Assembly: GCA_022818135.1 (NCBI GenBank)
Contig: JAFMSR010000036.1
Span: 496,001 to 560,000 of the forward strand
Reading direction: 5' to 3'
Source of the DNA: Saxidomus purpurata
Lineage: Eukaryota > Mollusca > Bivalvia > Venerida > Veneridae
Length of the DNA: 64,000 bases
Numbering within the stretch: the first letter of the stretch is position 1; each line of letters opens with the position of its first letter. A program made the translations under genes and the position numbers. The notes beneath the pieces were generated by a model. The model saw only the letters and a list, made by a program, of their open reading frames with translations, ran no database searches and had not been told where the DNA came from. Shown one piece after another: positions 12,043-23,300 of this stretch.

Positions 12043-13701
12043 CTAGTGAAAGATGACTGTGAGTTATGCTACGCTGCAATGGAAATATTCTTGGATCTGA
12101 AGGCGTACAAAGGAAAACTGGAGCAAGCAAAACAAAACCAACAAAAACTGCAAAGTGTTCAGCCAGAGGATCCTACAAGTGAAGCGCTTATTTCGTTACA
12201 GCAGGATATGCAAAAGCTCATGACGGCACAATTAAAGCAACAGCAAAACGAATTTAGTTTCAGACAAGAAATGAGACATGAAGAAAAAAGCTCAGTGAAA
12301 CTGCCAAAGTTGGAGATGATATCCTTTGGTGGTGATAAGACCAGGTGGGTGGAATTCTGGGATTCTTTCAGGAATTCAGTTCATAACAATTCTCATATTT
12401 CAAACGTGGAAAAGTTTAATTATTTGAAAAGTAAGCTGTTTGGTGAGGCCAGAAGGTCAATAGCTGGCCTTGCGTTATCTAGTGAGAATTATTCAGTGGC
12501 TGTGGATGTCTTAAAGGATAGATTCGGAAACCCACAGGAAATCATTGATCTGCATTACAATCAGCTGATACATCTAACTTCAGCAAACAACAAAGTAGCA
12601 AGTTTGAGAACACTGTCTGATAACATAGAAAAACATCTTCGAAGTCTACAAGTATTGAACCAGAACATTGATCAAGATGTATTTGTGTCCATCATACGCT
12701 CAAAATTACCAGAGGAAGTGTTAGTACAACTGGAAATACAAAACGGAGCAGACAAGAAATGGTCTGTAGCAACATTGAACAAAAGATTACGGGAGTATGT
12801 CATTGCTCGTGAACGTGCTGAGAAAAGAAGTAGAGGCCAGGCCGAAAAACAAGAATTCCAGCAACACAATCGCGTGTATGACAGAACAAATGCATTCACC
12901 AAAACAAATGCTCCGAGAAGTAGCTTTACTTCGCATTATAATTCCTCAGCTCAGGCACTAGTTTCAGCAAATGTTAAGAGTACTTCTGAAAAGGGGAAAG
13001 AGAAACAAGTGATGTCCAAACAAGATGTGAAACTCGAGAAACGTGAAACATATGCAACTAAGTGTCGCTATTGTGAAGGAGACCATTGGAGTGATGAGTG
13101 TTTTAACTACAAGACACTTGAAGAAAGAAAAAGACAACTTCGTGGTGCATGTTACAAATGTGTTAAGGATGGTCACAAGTCACAAGATTGTAGAGCAAAT
13201 AAAAAGTGTGTATACTGTAGCAAAATAAATTCGCATCACAGAAGTCTGTGTCCCGAAAAATTCAAAGTTAAAGAAACAAGAGTGCACATGTCTGAGGAAC
13301 TAAGAGAAAGTCCTCAAGCGGAGCAATCAGAAAAAAGAACGGTCACACCTGCTCTCATTTCATCTAATGAAATGGTGCTCATGCAAACAGCTAAAACAGA
13401 AATAGTGAATCCGTCTAATTCAATTAGAGCAACAACAAGGTTACTACTTGATTCAGGATCACAGCGGACGTACATTACGGAGCGGTTAGCGTCACAATTA
13501 GGGTTAAAGGGACATACGGAAGAAGAGCTTAAACTTGTTACGTTTGGAAGTGACAAACCAAAAGTGATCAAAACAATGTCAACAAGTTTAAATTTGAAAC
13601 TCAATAACAGTAGCTTTATGACTATTACGGCTAATATAGTTCCTACAATAAGTGGAACAATACAAAGAAACGTTGTTACAAAATCTAATACACAGTGTTG
13701 A
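12043..13701 (+). CDS. gag-pr: BEL gag plus aspartic protease
   Basis: Continues the gag frame after the TAG. A coiled, Gln-rich stretch (12100-12290) precedes the capsid-like 'VKLPKLEMISFGGD' and 'WVEFWDSFRNSVH' region typical of BEL/Pao gag (DUF1759-like). A Cys-rich zinc-knuckle region lies at about 13060-13255 (CRYCEGDHWSDEC, CYKCVKDGHKSQDC, CVYCSKINSHHRSLC). The retropepsin-like active site 'LLLDSGSQRTYI' is at about 13443. The frame ends at 13701 by a frameshift inside the protease-RT junction, since the downstream conserved 'ELADTLPSE' lies in the +1 frame. Confidence 0.9.
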   Translation, partial: LVKDDCELCYAAMEIFLDLKAYKGKLEQAKQNQQKLQSVQPEDPTSEALISLQQDMQKLMTAQLKQQQNEFSFRQEMRHEEKSSVKLPKLEMISFGGDKTRWVEFWDSFRNSVHNNSHISNVEKFNYLKSKLFGEARRSIAGLALSSENYSVAVDVLKDRFGNPQEIIDLHYNQLIHLTSANNKVASLRTLSDNIEKHLRSLQVLNQNIDQDVFVSIIRSKLPEEVLVQLEIQNGADKKWSVATLNKRLREYVIARERAEKRSRGQAEKQEFQQHNRVYDRTNAFTKTNAPRSSFTSHYNSSAQALVSANVKSTSEKGKEKQVMSKQDVKLEKRETYATKCRYCEGDHWSDECFNYKTLEERKRQLRGACYKCVKDGHKSQDCRANKKCVYCSKINSHHRSLCPEKFKVKETRVHMSEELRESPQAEQSEKRTVTPALISSNEMVLMQTAKTEIVNPSNSIRATTRLLLDSGSQRTYITERLASQLGLKGHTEEELKLVTFGSDKPKVIKTMSTSLNLKLNNSSFMTITANIVPTISGTIQRNVVTKSNTQC

Positions 13702-14968
13702 GTTAGCAGACACACTTCCCTCTGAACGCGAGACATCAACAATAGAAATGCTCATCGGTAATGATTACTATCTTGATATAGTGTTGCCGAACCGTATCGA
13801 GATACAGCCAGGCTTGTACTTACTTGCATCAAAATTTGGATGGATCCTAACTGGACGAACAACGGAAAAGAGTCAAGACATTTCTGAAGTGAATATGTTC
13901 GTAATGACTTATGCAAACGATGTTACAGGAAGCAATGTGTTTACAAGTTTGGATCCGTCAATGAAAGTGGTGCCTGAGTTACAGGATTTCTGGAGACTTG
14001 AGACAATTGGTATAAGAGATGAGATAGAAGTTACCAATGACGAGGTAGCAATGAAAAAGTTCAGAGACACATTAACATTTCAAAATGATCGTTATCAGGT
14101 TACGTGGCCCTGGCGAGAAGAAGAGTTTGACCTACCGGTCAACAGACAACTTGCTATGGGTCGACTAAAGTCAGCTGTTTCTCGTTTGAGTGATAAACCT
14201 AAGTTAATGGAAAAATACAACAAAATACTAGCTGATCAACTTAACCAGGGCATCATAGAAAAGGTTGATTACAAGCAGCAAGATGGTTTGTTACATTACC
14301 TCCCGCATCAACCAGTTATTACTCCACAGAAAAACACCACAAAACTCAGGATAGTGTACGATGCCTCAGCTAAAACTAAGAAACAGAATCTAAGTTTAAA
14401 CGAGTGCATGTATCGCGGACCTGTGATTTTGCAAGATATATGTGGGATGTTGATTAGATTCAGGATACACAGAGTTGCCATAGTAGCTGACATTGAAAAG
14501 GCCTTCTTGCAAATAGGCCTACAAAACGACCAGAGGGACGTCACTCGCTTTCTGTGGTTAAAGAATACAAGTGAACCAGTTTTCAGTTCCACAAACATAC
14601 AGGAATATAGATTTTGCAGAGTACCTTTTGGTATTATAGCTAGTCCATTCCTACTTGTAGCGACAATACAGTGTCATCTAGAGTTGTACAACAACGACAT
14701 TGCAGAGAAAGTGAAAAATAACATATACGTGGATAACTTGATAACGGGTACCGATACTGACTTTGAAGGCATTGCGTTCTACAACGGAGCAAAGGAAATA
14801 TTCAGAACGGCGTCTATGAATCTCCGAGAGTGGGCATCGAATAGTGATATTCTCAACGCTTACATACCCAAAGAAGACAAAGCTGAAGTAAATTCATTAA
14901 CGGTTCTTGGAATGTGTTGGGATCCACAACAAGATACCGTGTCTTTAAAAACAAAAATAATATCAAAC
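13652..14968 (+). CDS. pol: BEL reverse transcriptase segment
   Basis: Conserved BEL/Pao landmarks run in order: 'GNDYYLDIVLP' (about 13760), 'LRIVYDASAK' (about 14345), 'ADIEKAFLQIGL' (about 14487, first catalytic Asp), 'FCRVPFGIIASPFLL' (about 14615) and 'IYVDNLITG' (about 14725). The second catalytic site reads YVDN where most RTs have YxDD. YVDN also occurs in BEL/Pao relatives as far as I recall, so it need not be a lesion. The frame stays open to 15211, but past about 14968 it only encodes the CA-rich insertion. The true join to gag-protease needs a +1 shift near 13680. Confidence 0.92.
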
Positions 14969-15140
14969 AGGGAATGCCACGTACCAAAAACGCAGCCTCC
15001 CCAAAACGAACCCCACAGCACCCAGAAGTGCACACCACCAACACACACACGCACACGCACACACACACGACACACACAATCATGTACACACACACATATA
15101 CACTACCAACACACACTAGCATACAAAGCAAACACACGAT
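14969..15140. repeat. CA-rich low-complexity insertion inside pol
   Basis: A (CACA/CACG)-rich block with CCACACCC-type imperfect repeats sits between RT ('LGMCWDPQQDTVSLKTK') and the conserved 'TKRSVLKRLAVHYDPLG' of the connection/RNase H region. The flanking conserved parts are in different frames, so its length is not a multiple of three. It encodes Thr/His-rich nonsense. Boundaries are approximate. Confidence 0.8.
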
Positions 15141-16524
15141 CACCCGTGTTGATGAAACTACTACTAAAAGAAGTGTGCTTAAAAGATTGGCAGTGCACTA
15201 CGATCCGTTAGGATTATTTTCACCAGTGTTGTTAAGAGGCAAACTACTTATCCAACGTCTTTGGAGTAAAGGAATCAGCTGGGATAAGGAAGTTCCAGAT
15301 GATATGAAAATTGAGTGGAATGAAATAGAAACAGATTTGGAAAACATATCTAACGTCAAGATTCCAAGATGTTTGTCACCAGAGAATGGCATCCAATCTG
15401 AAACAACAAATTTGGTTTGCTTTTGTGATGCTTCAGAAAAAGCATATTCTTGTGTAATTTACATACACAAGAATAATAGTTCATCACAAGCGGAGTTGAT
15501 ATTTGCTAAATCACGTTTAGCACCTATGAAGAGCATCACAATTCCAAGATTGGAGCTCATGGGAGTACTAATAGGTGTCAGGTGTATGAAATTCGTGCAA
15601 GCACAGATTAGGCTAGCGTTCAAACGAAAGTATCTCTTCACTGATTCACAGTGTGTTCTTAAATGGATGAGTTCAGAAAAAGAACTACCAGTGTTTGTAA
15701 AAAACAGGGTCCGTGAAATAAATCAAGAAAATGATATCGCATTTGAGTATGTGAAGTCCACGGAAAATCCTGCAGATAGTGCAACACGTGGAACAAATGT
15801 GTGCGATCTGAAAAACAATACACTTTGGTGGCATGGACCAGAGTGGCTCGGTGAATGTGAAGATAAATGGCCTCATAACAGTTTCAAAGTATGTAAAACT
15901 GATCTAGTGAACGAGACCTGTCAATCTGTATCAGAACGAAGTGTAGCAACACATGTAATAAAAGAAGAAAAAGTGTCAATTAAAACGAATTCACCCCCTT
16001 TTGGCATTAACTCCACAAAGTATTCATCTATCACGAAGTTGTTTCGTGTGACTGCATTAGCATTGCGATTCATACGGAAACTGAAGAAAATAAAACCTAC
16101 AAAAAGTGGTTCCCTTACAAGTACTGAAATCAGTGAAGCGGAACATACTTGGATAATTTATGTGCAGCGGAATCATTACGCTGATATATTTACGTCAATG
16201 CATTTAAAAAAGAGAAGTAACTTACAAAGTCAGCTAAACCTGTATGTGGATGAAGAAGGTATTTTGCGCTGTCAAGGAAGACTACAAGAATCAAACTTGA
16301 CCGAGGGATCGAAACATCCCATATTGCTCCCAAAGAATGATAGAATTACACAGCTACTTGTGGAAAAATGTCATAAGCAGTTTCTACACTGTGGTGTTTC
16401 ACAGACTCTCAGTCAGCTACGCTATAGATACTGGGTCCCACAAGGTAGAGCAACGGTGAAAGCTGTATTACGCCAATGTTTAGTGTGTCGTAGGTGGGAA
16501 GGCGCGCTTACAAATTACCAAACA
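15141..16524 (+). CDS. pol: BEL RNase H and integrase N-terminal zinc-binding segment
   Basis: After the insertion the frame resumes with 'SVLKRLAVHYDPLGLFSPVLLRGK'-type sequence. The RNase H-like motifs are 'CFCDASEKAYSCVIY' (about 15420), 'PRLELMGVLIG' (about 15545) and 'LFTDSQCVLKWM' (about 15635), followed by 'NPADSATRG' (about 15768). The integrase H2C2 zinc-binding module is at about 16310-16490 (HKQFLHCG, then CLVC). The frame runs to a stop at 16551, but conserved sequence switches to the next frame near 16505, just after 'CRRWEG'. Confidence 0.9.
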
Positions 16525-17621
16525 TGCCTCAACTACCACAATCGCGCGTGACGGAGTCTCAACCATATACGCACACTGGGATCGACTACCTCGGGCCGCT
16601 GTATATAAAAGTAAATGGTGAAAAGCAAAAGGTGTGGATATGTTTGTATACATGTCTAGTTACACGCGCGATACATTTAGAGCTCATGCAGGATATGACA
16701 ACAGAAGAATTTCTGTTAGGATTTCGAAGATTCATTTCGCAAAGAGGCACTCCTGCTGAAATAATATCTGATAATGCTTTATATTTCAAAACGGCCAATA
16801 GAGTTCTGGACTCAGTTTGGACCAGTGTTTTAAAAAATGAGGATGTTCAAAGCTTTTGCTCCGACAAGAAGATTAAATGGAGCTTCATAGTTGAACTCGC
16901 CCCATGGAAGGGTGGGTTTTATGAAAGATTGGTGGCTTTGGTTAAGCGATCCCTACGAAAAGCGTTGGGAAATAAACTTCTAGGTTTGGTGCAAATGCAG
17001 ACGGTGCTAAAAGAAATTGAAGCGTCTATAAACTCTAGACCTCTTGTATATGTAGGTAATGATATTAACTCCAGCATTACCTTAACGCCCAGTCATTTCT
17101 TGACATTGAATAGAAATGTTTGTTCTCCTGACATTGATCAGAATGAAGATGATTACACATACAAGCCGACTGAAAGTACTGCTGATGCGTTGTTAAAAAA
17201 GTGGCATAAAGGGCAAAAGTTATTAAGCGCCTTTTGGAAAATATGGCGAGAAGAGTATTTACTTAGTTTAAGAGAGAGGACACAAGTGAAGTTAAAATGT
17301 GGTAGAAGTCAGTCACCGTTTGGTTTAGAAGTAGGAACTGTAGTGTTAATCAAAGATGAATTACCACGTGGTTGCTGGAGAATGGGTAGAATAGTTGAAC
17401 TTGTGGTTAGTCGCGATAAACAGGTTAGATCTGCCAAAGTTAGACTACCTTCCGGAAAAGTTCTGGGCCGACCGTTAAATTTACTGTATCCACTCGAGTG
17501 TTCTAAATCAGCAGAAGACACTGATAGTTCATTGCCATTAGTCACAGAAAATGAAGTTAATCGTCCTGTGAGAAAGGCTGCAGAAATAGCGAAAGAGAAA
17601 TGCAAAGTACATTTACAGTAA
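16494..17621 (+). CDS. pol: BEL integrase core and C-terminal domain
   Basis: The DDE integrase shows 'GIDYLGPLYI' (first Asp, about 16578), 'IISDNALYF' (second Asp, about 16765) and 'WKGGFYERLVALVK' (Glu, about 16905). A C-terminal BEL/Pao module (DUF5641-like) follows with 'VLIKDELPRGCWRMGRI' and 'VRLPSGKVLGRPLNLLYPLE' (about 17345-17490). All three catalytic residues are present. The first ~10 codons are out-of-frame lead-in; conserved sequence begins with 'AYKLPNMPQLP' around 16506. Confidence 0.93.
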   Translation: MGRRAYKLPNMPQLPQSRVTESQPYTHTGIDYLGPLYIKVNGEKQKVWICLYTCLVTRAIHLELMQDMTTEEFLLGFRRFISQRGTPAEIISDNALYFKTANRVLDSVWTSVLKNEDVQSFCSDKKIKWSFIVELAPWKGGFYERLVALVKRSLRKALGNKLLGLVQMQTVLKEIEASINSRPLVYVGNDINSSITLTPSHFLTLNRNVCSPDIDQNEDDYTYKPTESTADALLKKWHKGQKLLSAFWKIWREEYLLSLRERTQVKLKCGRSQSPFGLEVGTVVLIKDELPRGCWRMGRIVELVVSRDKQVRSAKVRLPSGKVLGRPLNLLYPLECSKSAEDTDSSLPLVTENEVNRPVRKAAEIAKEKCKVHLQ

Positions 17622-17859
17622 TAATTCGTGTGTAGTGTCTACAAGCGGAGCAAGAACTTACGATATTTAAATTTCCCGCGAAAACTTATCAAACGGAGCA
17701 AACGGTTTATAGTAAAATTGCACGTGGTTATAACGGAGCAAAGACTAACACTACTGTTATATTTCGGCGGTAAAGTTGCACGTGAATTTCGTGAAAAGTG
17801 TTTTATAAAACAGCGTGAAAATTTAATCCCTTCATTTGTTATTTAGAGAAGCAGTAACA

Positions 17860-18812
17860 ATGACACGTTATCAGTGTGACAGTTGTACAAAAATATATAA
17901 ATATAAGAGAATCTTAAATAGGCATATTGCAGAAAAACATTTACAGCCAAAATATTGGAAATGTACGGAAGAAATGTGCAATGCAAAATTCATCAGAAGA
18001 ACTTGTACAAACATTTACAGTTTATTCACAAGTATACCATTACAGAGGCTAGGCGCAAATCACTGTATGCGACAACTGCCAATTATGTCACGAAGACGCG
18101 TGATGATACCAGGTACGAGGGTGTTTCATCAGATGATGACATTTTAAACGTCTTTGAAGAAGATATGGTACAGAATTTTGATATCAGTCTTTTAAATTCG
18201 CCAGCAAGAGTTGCTACACGTACTGAGGAAGAATTGCAGGAAGATGTTAGACATGTAATTATCGTCACGAATAATGATTATATTAACAGTGATTACGATA
18301 ATGATGAACAGAAATGTGATGGCAGTAGTGATAACGGTGCACAGATAATATATTACAGTGATAAGAACGATGATAACAGTGTTGATAGCGGTGCAGAGAA
18401 AAGTGATAGTGATTATGGTGGCAGTTATCCAGATAGTGAAGTTTATGCTTTAATGGATGAACTTTACGACGTGCAAGATAGCGATAACGATGTCGACAAC
18501 GAAAGTTATCATGACAGTGATAACGGTGAAGGTGGTGATTACATCAGGGATTATGATGATGATAAAGATTTTTAAAATGATAACGGCAGTGATAACGAGG
18601 GTGAAATGAGTGATTTAGACAGTGATAATGAAAGCGTTAACGGTGTAATTGAAATCTCAGATGAGGAGCGAGCAATAGAAACACGAACATTAAAAACAAT
18701 TGTAGAATGCTGGACGAGAACGGGATTCAAATACACTACATACAGGAATGACGAACCTATATATTCATGGGTGAATTACGAGGATGACTATTCAGTACAC
18801 ACCCTGAAGTAA
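17860..18812 (+). CDS. Accessory C2H2 zinc-finger/acidic protein of the BEL element (frame-broken)
   Basis: The reading frame opens at ATG 17860 with a classical C2H2 finger (YQCDSCTKIYKYKRILNRHI, then AEKH) and the first half of a second (YWKCTEEMCNAKF). A frameshift near 18000 moves the second half ('NLYKHLQFIH') into the next frame, which runs to a TAA at 18573. The same frame then continues (ATG at 18606) to 18812. The middle and C-terminal parts are very acidic with Asp/Ser/Asn runs (DNDVDNESYHDSD), ending 'YSWVNYEDDYSVHTLK'. Joined, it would be about 315 residues. It lies where an env-like gene would sit, but I see no signal peptide or membrane segment. The function is unknown; the finger plus acidic tail suggests nucleic-acid or chromatin binding (inference). 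Confidence 0.7.
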
Positions 18813-19082
18813 GACAACTGTATGAACTTTTAACACAAGGAATGTGTATAAAAATTGTATAGGGAAGACATCAAATTATATATATATTGTGTTTCATAAG
18901 GTAATAAATGGGACAACAAAATAATAAAAGTAATATTAACCTAACATTGTATTAAACTGAATTTTCATTTAACTCATGAAACCTATTTAATTTGTTAAGA
19001 TTTGCCAGTTTTGGTTATTATTACAGGTTTATCAAAAATATTCCTAATACTTGAATTCTTAAGCTTCTTCTTCTGGCGGGAG
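18813..19082. other. Untranslated tail of the BEL element
   Basis: AT-rich sequence between the accessory frame and the 3' LTR. A short purine-containing stretch GGCGGGAG directly precedes the 3' LTR where the polypurine tract is expected. Confidence 0.55.
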
Positions 19083-19473
19083 TGTCGTGAATTTCACGAA
19101 TATGTTATGAATTTGCTCCAATTTGCTCCAATTTGATAAATTGCATAGATTATTGCTCCTATTCATGTGTTTCATGCTTTTGTGTATTTTACTTTGGGCG
19201 GGAATTTGTATTGATATATTTTTGCTCCTATTCATGTATTTCATGCTTTTGTATATGTTACTTTTGGCGGGAATTTATGATATAAAAAGGGAAACATGTG
19301 GTATTCATGGGATTATTATTTTAGAACTAAACGTGGAAAGTACAATTATTTAATTAAAGTGTTTGAATATAAAAGTATTGTGTTTACAAAATAAAATAGT
19401 AGAAAAGTGAAGGAATTGCTTTTGTTTTACAATATTAAAAGAAACAAAATCCGATGTGGTATATTTCACCACA
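19083..19473 (+). repeat. 3' LTR of the BEL/Pao element
   Basis: 391 bp, identical to the 5' LTR apart from one C/T difference (T at about 19351; C at about 11561). It has the same TATA (19281-19288) and AATAAA (19390-19395) signals and is followed by the GTAAA duplication at 19474-19478. Confidence 0.97.
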
Positions 19474-20340
19474 GTAAACATAAATTTGTTTTTGTCATTG
19501 ATTTCTCCAAGGCGTTTGACTAAGTCTCCCTCAGTCTTCTCCTGCACAAACTGAACCATTACGGCTGCCAAGGACGCACTAAACATTTGATTATGACTTT
19601 CTTAATTGGTCGCTCTCAGTCGGTTGTCCTTGAAGAGGAGTCTTCTTACACTGGCACAGTGAACGTGAAATCTGGCGTTCCACAAGGCTCGGTGCCTGGC
19701 CCAAGCCTTTTTCTATACTACATCAACGACATCCCACATGGATGATAACATCGACTTGATACTATAGCCAACAACTCTGACTGCGCAAACCTCCCGAAAA
19801 CCCTTGTAGTAATGAAATATGAATTCCCTACAAACTTGCACAATGGGAGAAAAAGTGGAAAAGGTCTTCCTTCCAGACAAATGCTAAGACATCTGCATCT
19901 CCCGGAAGATAAAGCCCATCAATCACGACTATCGTTTGCATAACCAGTCTCTCCAGCATGTTGAATCGGCGGAGAATCATTGAGTCACCATCAACCAATC
20001 CCTGGACTGGGGGGTCATATCAGCCACATCACGAATAAAGCTAACCAAAAACTACACTATGTAAAAAGAAATTTAAACTTATCCTTCTCACCCACAAATG
20101 AAACAGCATACACATCACTTGTTAGACCCACTGTGTAATATGCTAGCTCTGCTTGGAAACCGTATGAATAAAAATATACTTATAGACTGGAAATAGCACA
20201 ACGTCGAGGTGTACGCTTTGTCAAGCACAGAAACAAGAACAGATCAAGCTCAGCACGTTACAAATCAGTAAGCATTGACATTTCAAAAGGATGTAAATAT
20301 GGAAAATAAGAATATGAAGAATATGCTTCAAACTAAGTTC
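19474..20340 (+). mobile_element. Decayed LINE, 3' half of RT region
   Basis: Continues the LINE interrupted at 11292. 'KFVFVIDFSKAFD' (about 19483, catalytic Asp block), 'VKSGVPQGSVPGPSLFLYYI' (about 19668) and further downstream traces of the thumb/C-terminal region ('QSLDWGVIS' about 19998, 'VRPTV'-like and 'QRRGVRFVKHRNKN'-like, about 20195-20245) are spread over several frames with stops. Removing the BEL element and one GTAAA restores the order 'SSNLKKGK' followed by 'HKFVFVIDFSKAFD' with no loss. The 3' end is uncertain. Confidence 0.85.
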
Positions 20341-23300
20341 TAACTAAACACAGGCTTTCAGAAATATGTATAATTACAAATTTTTAAGTTTGGATGACGG
20401 GTACGCCGAGGAAGGCGAAGAGGGAGCGGGGTCTTTGCGGAACTAACGGTGGAAGGCAAGTTGTCTAAAACCACATATATTTTTTAGGTCTGTCAAAGGG
20501 CTGAATGGCTTATATAGGTTGCACTTTCTTTTTTATGAATAGCAACAATAATAAATAATCATTGATGAAAATTGATAAAACATATTTTATAGATAATGGT
20601 TACAAGAAATGATAGACACTTTCAATTACTTAAGAAACATGGAAACGAAATGAAATTTCCAAAATAACCGAGAACAACTTACCGAAACTATCATATAATG
20701 TTTAGTATTTTTTTCGCACATTGAATTAATAAATTTATTGAGCACTAATCCGTACGTAACTGGGCCTTTACCGACACAAATGCAACTTTCTTTTCACTCA
20801 ACTGTTTAGAGATAATATCAATAGATAAACACACATTTCTGGTACGAATGTCCATCGTTTAACTGATAATGTTCTTCCATAATTAGGTTTAAAACGCACA
20901 CTTTCTAAAGCATACCTTTCCCTGAAAAATGAAGGCGTTTCCAGATCAACCCGGAAGTGTTTACTAATATGACGCTGACTGACGTATAGTTAAATCGCGT
21001 CTCAATTTTTGTTCATATTCGTGAAATCAAAGCACGGAAAGTACTTGTACATACACGTACAAATATAGGCATGTAGTAAATATGTTATATTCTTTTCAAT
21101 ATAAGCTTCATTAGTTGATTCTTTTTATGAATACATTTATCAGGTAGTGCCAACTGCCTGACAACACAGTTTATTTAGACGTCTAAAGATTCGAGATTAT
21201 CTTTCACATTCATAGAGAGAATTCAGCCATTATCTTGCTGAAAAAGTATTTAACGTTTTCTATGAATTCGAACAAACAGAAAAATGTTTTCTTTCCATAT
21301 ATACAAATTTGGCGTAAATAAATACTCGGGTAGAAACTTGTATCGACTATAGAATTGTTGTACAACGTAAAATATGCAGATACATCTAAATATTACCCAG
21401 ACACAAAGCGGTCTGTAACATTGTGTGGCGTGGCTGCAGCATGCACCTTCTCAACAGATCCTTGCGCCATGAAATGTAGTTCCATAAAGTCATAAACAAA
21501 ATATCATTAAAGTTGTATAGAAAAGGCAAACAAACCATGTTATGCATTATTTGATTCTACAGCATGCACATTTTCTCAACAGATCCTTTCGCAATGAAAA
21601 GTAGCTCCATAAAGTCATAAACAAAATATCATTAAAGGTGTTTAGAAAAGGCAAACTCACCATGTTATGATATTCTATGATTATTATGAAACTCCGTCTC
21701 AAGTGTATCATTTTATTCAACAACCCGGAAGTGCTTCTTCACCATTCTGGCACTATTCACTGAAACTAGGAATGTAATCTCCATGAAACAAAAAGTTTGA
21801 TGATGTAAATATGACACTGTACTTACTGTGTAACAGTGAATTTGACATTCAGCTTCAACAATTACCCATCTTTATGGCCCAACAAGCAGTTGTTTCCATA
21901 AAGTCAAATTGTACATGTGTCCATAACAATAAATGTATGGTTTTTCCGACAGTTCATTCTCGAGTGTTACCTATAACTTGCATTCAGATATTTGATCCTT
22001 CGGTGCAGCTATGACTTTTAGGAAGCTGCTGGAAATATGTTACTGCAACTGCCAGAACAAATCGAACACAAGTCGGCTGTACTATTCGTTCATTGATGTG
22101 CGAATGTTCCCACACTGAAATGAAAAAGTACCCTACATGCAAACACACAGGAACTTAACTTTAGTTACTTCTGTAAATACGTAAGCTGCTTGCAAAGTGC
22201 TGATTGTGAATGATTTTTTGTGTGTTTTGGATGCGTTCAGTCTACTTTCTATTATTTTCTATTCATATTGTGTGACGTTTTGAATGTGATGAAAGCTATA
22301 TGTGGTTAACACTTGGTGCATTCGTGTAATTGTCGAAGTTAAAGCTCTGTTGATCTTCTATTGTGTGTGTGCGTGCGTGCGTGTGCGTGTGCGTGTGTGT
22401 GTGCGCGCGTGTGTGTGTTTGTATTCATAAATGTTGGATTTGAATTAAATGTATGTAAGTAAATGTATAAACAAGTCATTTTACTGAAGACCATACTGGA
22501 AATATGTTGCATAATGTTCTTTGTACTCTTAGTATGCTACCTTCAAAAAGTTTTTATTATTATTATTAAAGAAAGAGTGGACGTTCAGTCATAAATTTTC
22601 AGGATATCCAAGGGCATGCATGCACATAATATGATTTTAAAATGCTAACATATTTTTTTAATTCAACTGTCAAAAAATTAAATTTTCCCTGGAGGAGCTT
22701 AGAGATCATAATCCCAGATAGAGAAAATAATTTAAACATTACTAGCATGTAGTTTGGTTTATTATCAAGAAGAAAATTCTACCTCGGTGTGGTATCGCCT
22801 TTTAATTTATAAAACTAATTTATAAAAATAACTTTTTATTAGATCTATACTGTTTACTACACAATCATTATGTAACTTCACATATTGTTTTTCTATTGTG
22901 ATAATTAAATACCTCTTTTCCTCACAACATTCATTATTTTCTGATGCTAATTTTTCAAATAAAACCCCGGTTACCAATACCATTTACAAAGTGCCACAAG
23001 TTTATCAGTGACATTGATGTCACGAATATTTATTTGTTTCAGTTTTGACAGTCTCCCCAAACGGGAAAATGCTGTGACGTATACATTGTACATAACTTTC
23101 ATTGGCTGATTTATAGTTTTAGTTGGGATCGGTATTTTATTATTCATTTTCAATGTTGCATTTTAAATGTGATTTAGTATATACATTATAAACAACTATT
23201 TGGTAATTACCTATCATCTTGGGATGTAATGTAGAGGATCTGACAGCGTATTTTTTTATTAACTTATTTATTTATTTTGTTATTCATTAATACAATATCT

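Larger units (their letters stand above)
11293..19473 (+). mobile_element. BEL/Pao LTR retrotransposon (8.2 kb), full length but frame-broken
   Basis: The element is bounded by 391-bp direct LTRs (11293-11683 and 19083-19473) with TG...CA ends and a GTAAA target duplication. The order is gag, CCHC knuckles, aspartic protease, RT, RNase H, integrase, which is the BEL/Pao (and Gypsy) order. 'ELADTLP', 'GNDYYLDIVLP', 'YVDN' and the C-terminal 'LPSGKVLGRPLNLLYPLE' module are typical of BEL/Pao. The reading frame is broken by a TAG at 12040, a shift near 13680, a CA-rich insertion at about 14970-15140 and a shift near 16505. A further 1.4 kb between integrase and the 3' LTR carries an extra zinc-finger/acidic frame. 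The LTRs differ at one base by eye, so the insertion is recent even though the copy cannot make an intact polyprotein. Confidence 0.95.

Noticed and set aside
13314..13742. 142-codon minus-strand frame over BEL gag-protease
   Set aside because: Antisense shadow of the conserved protease region.
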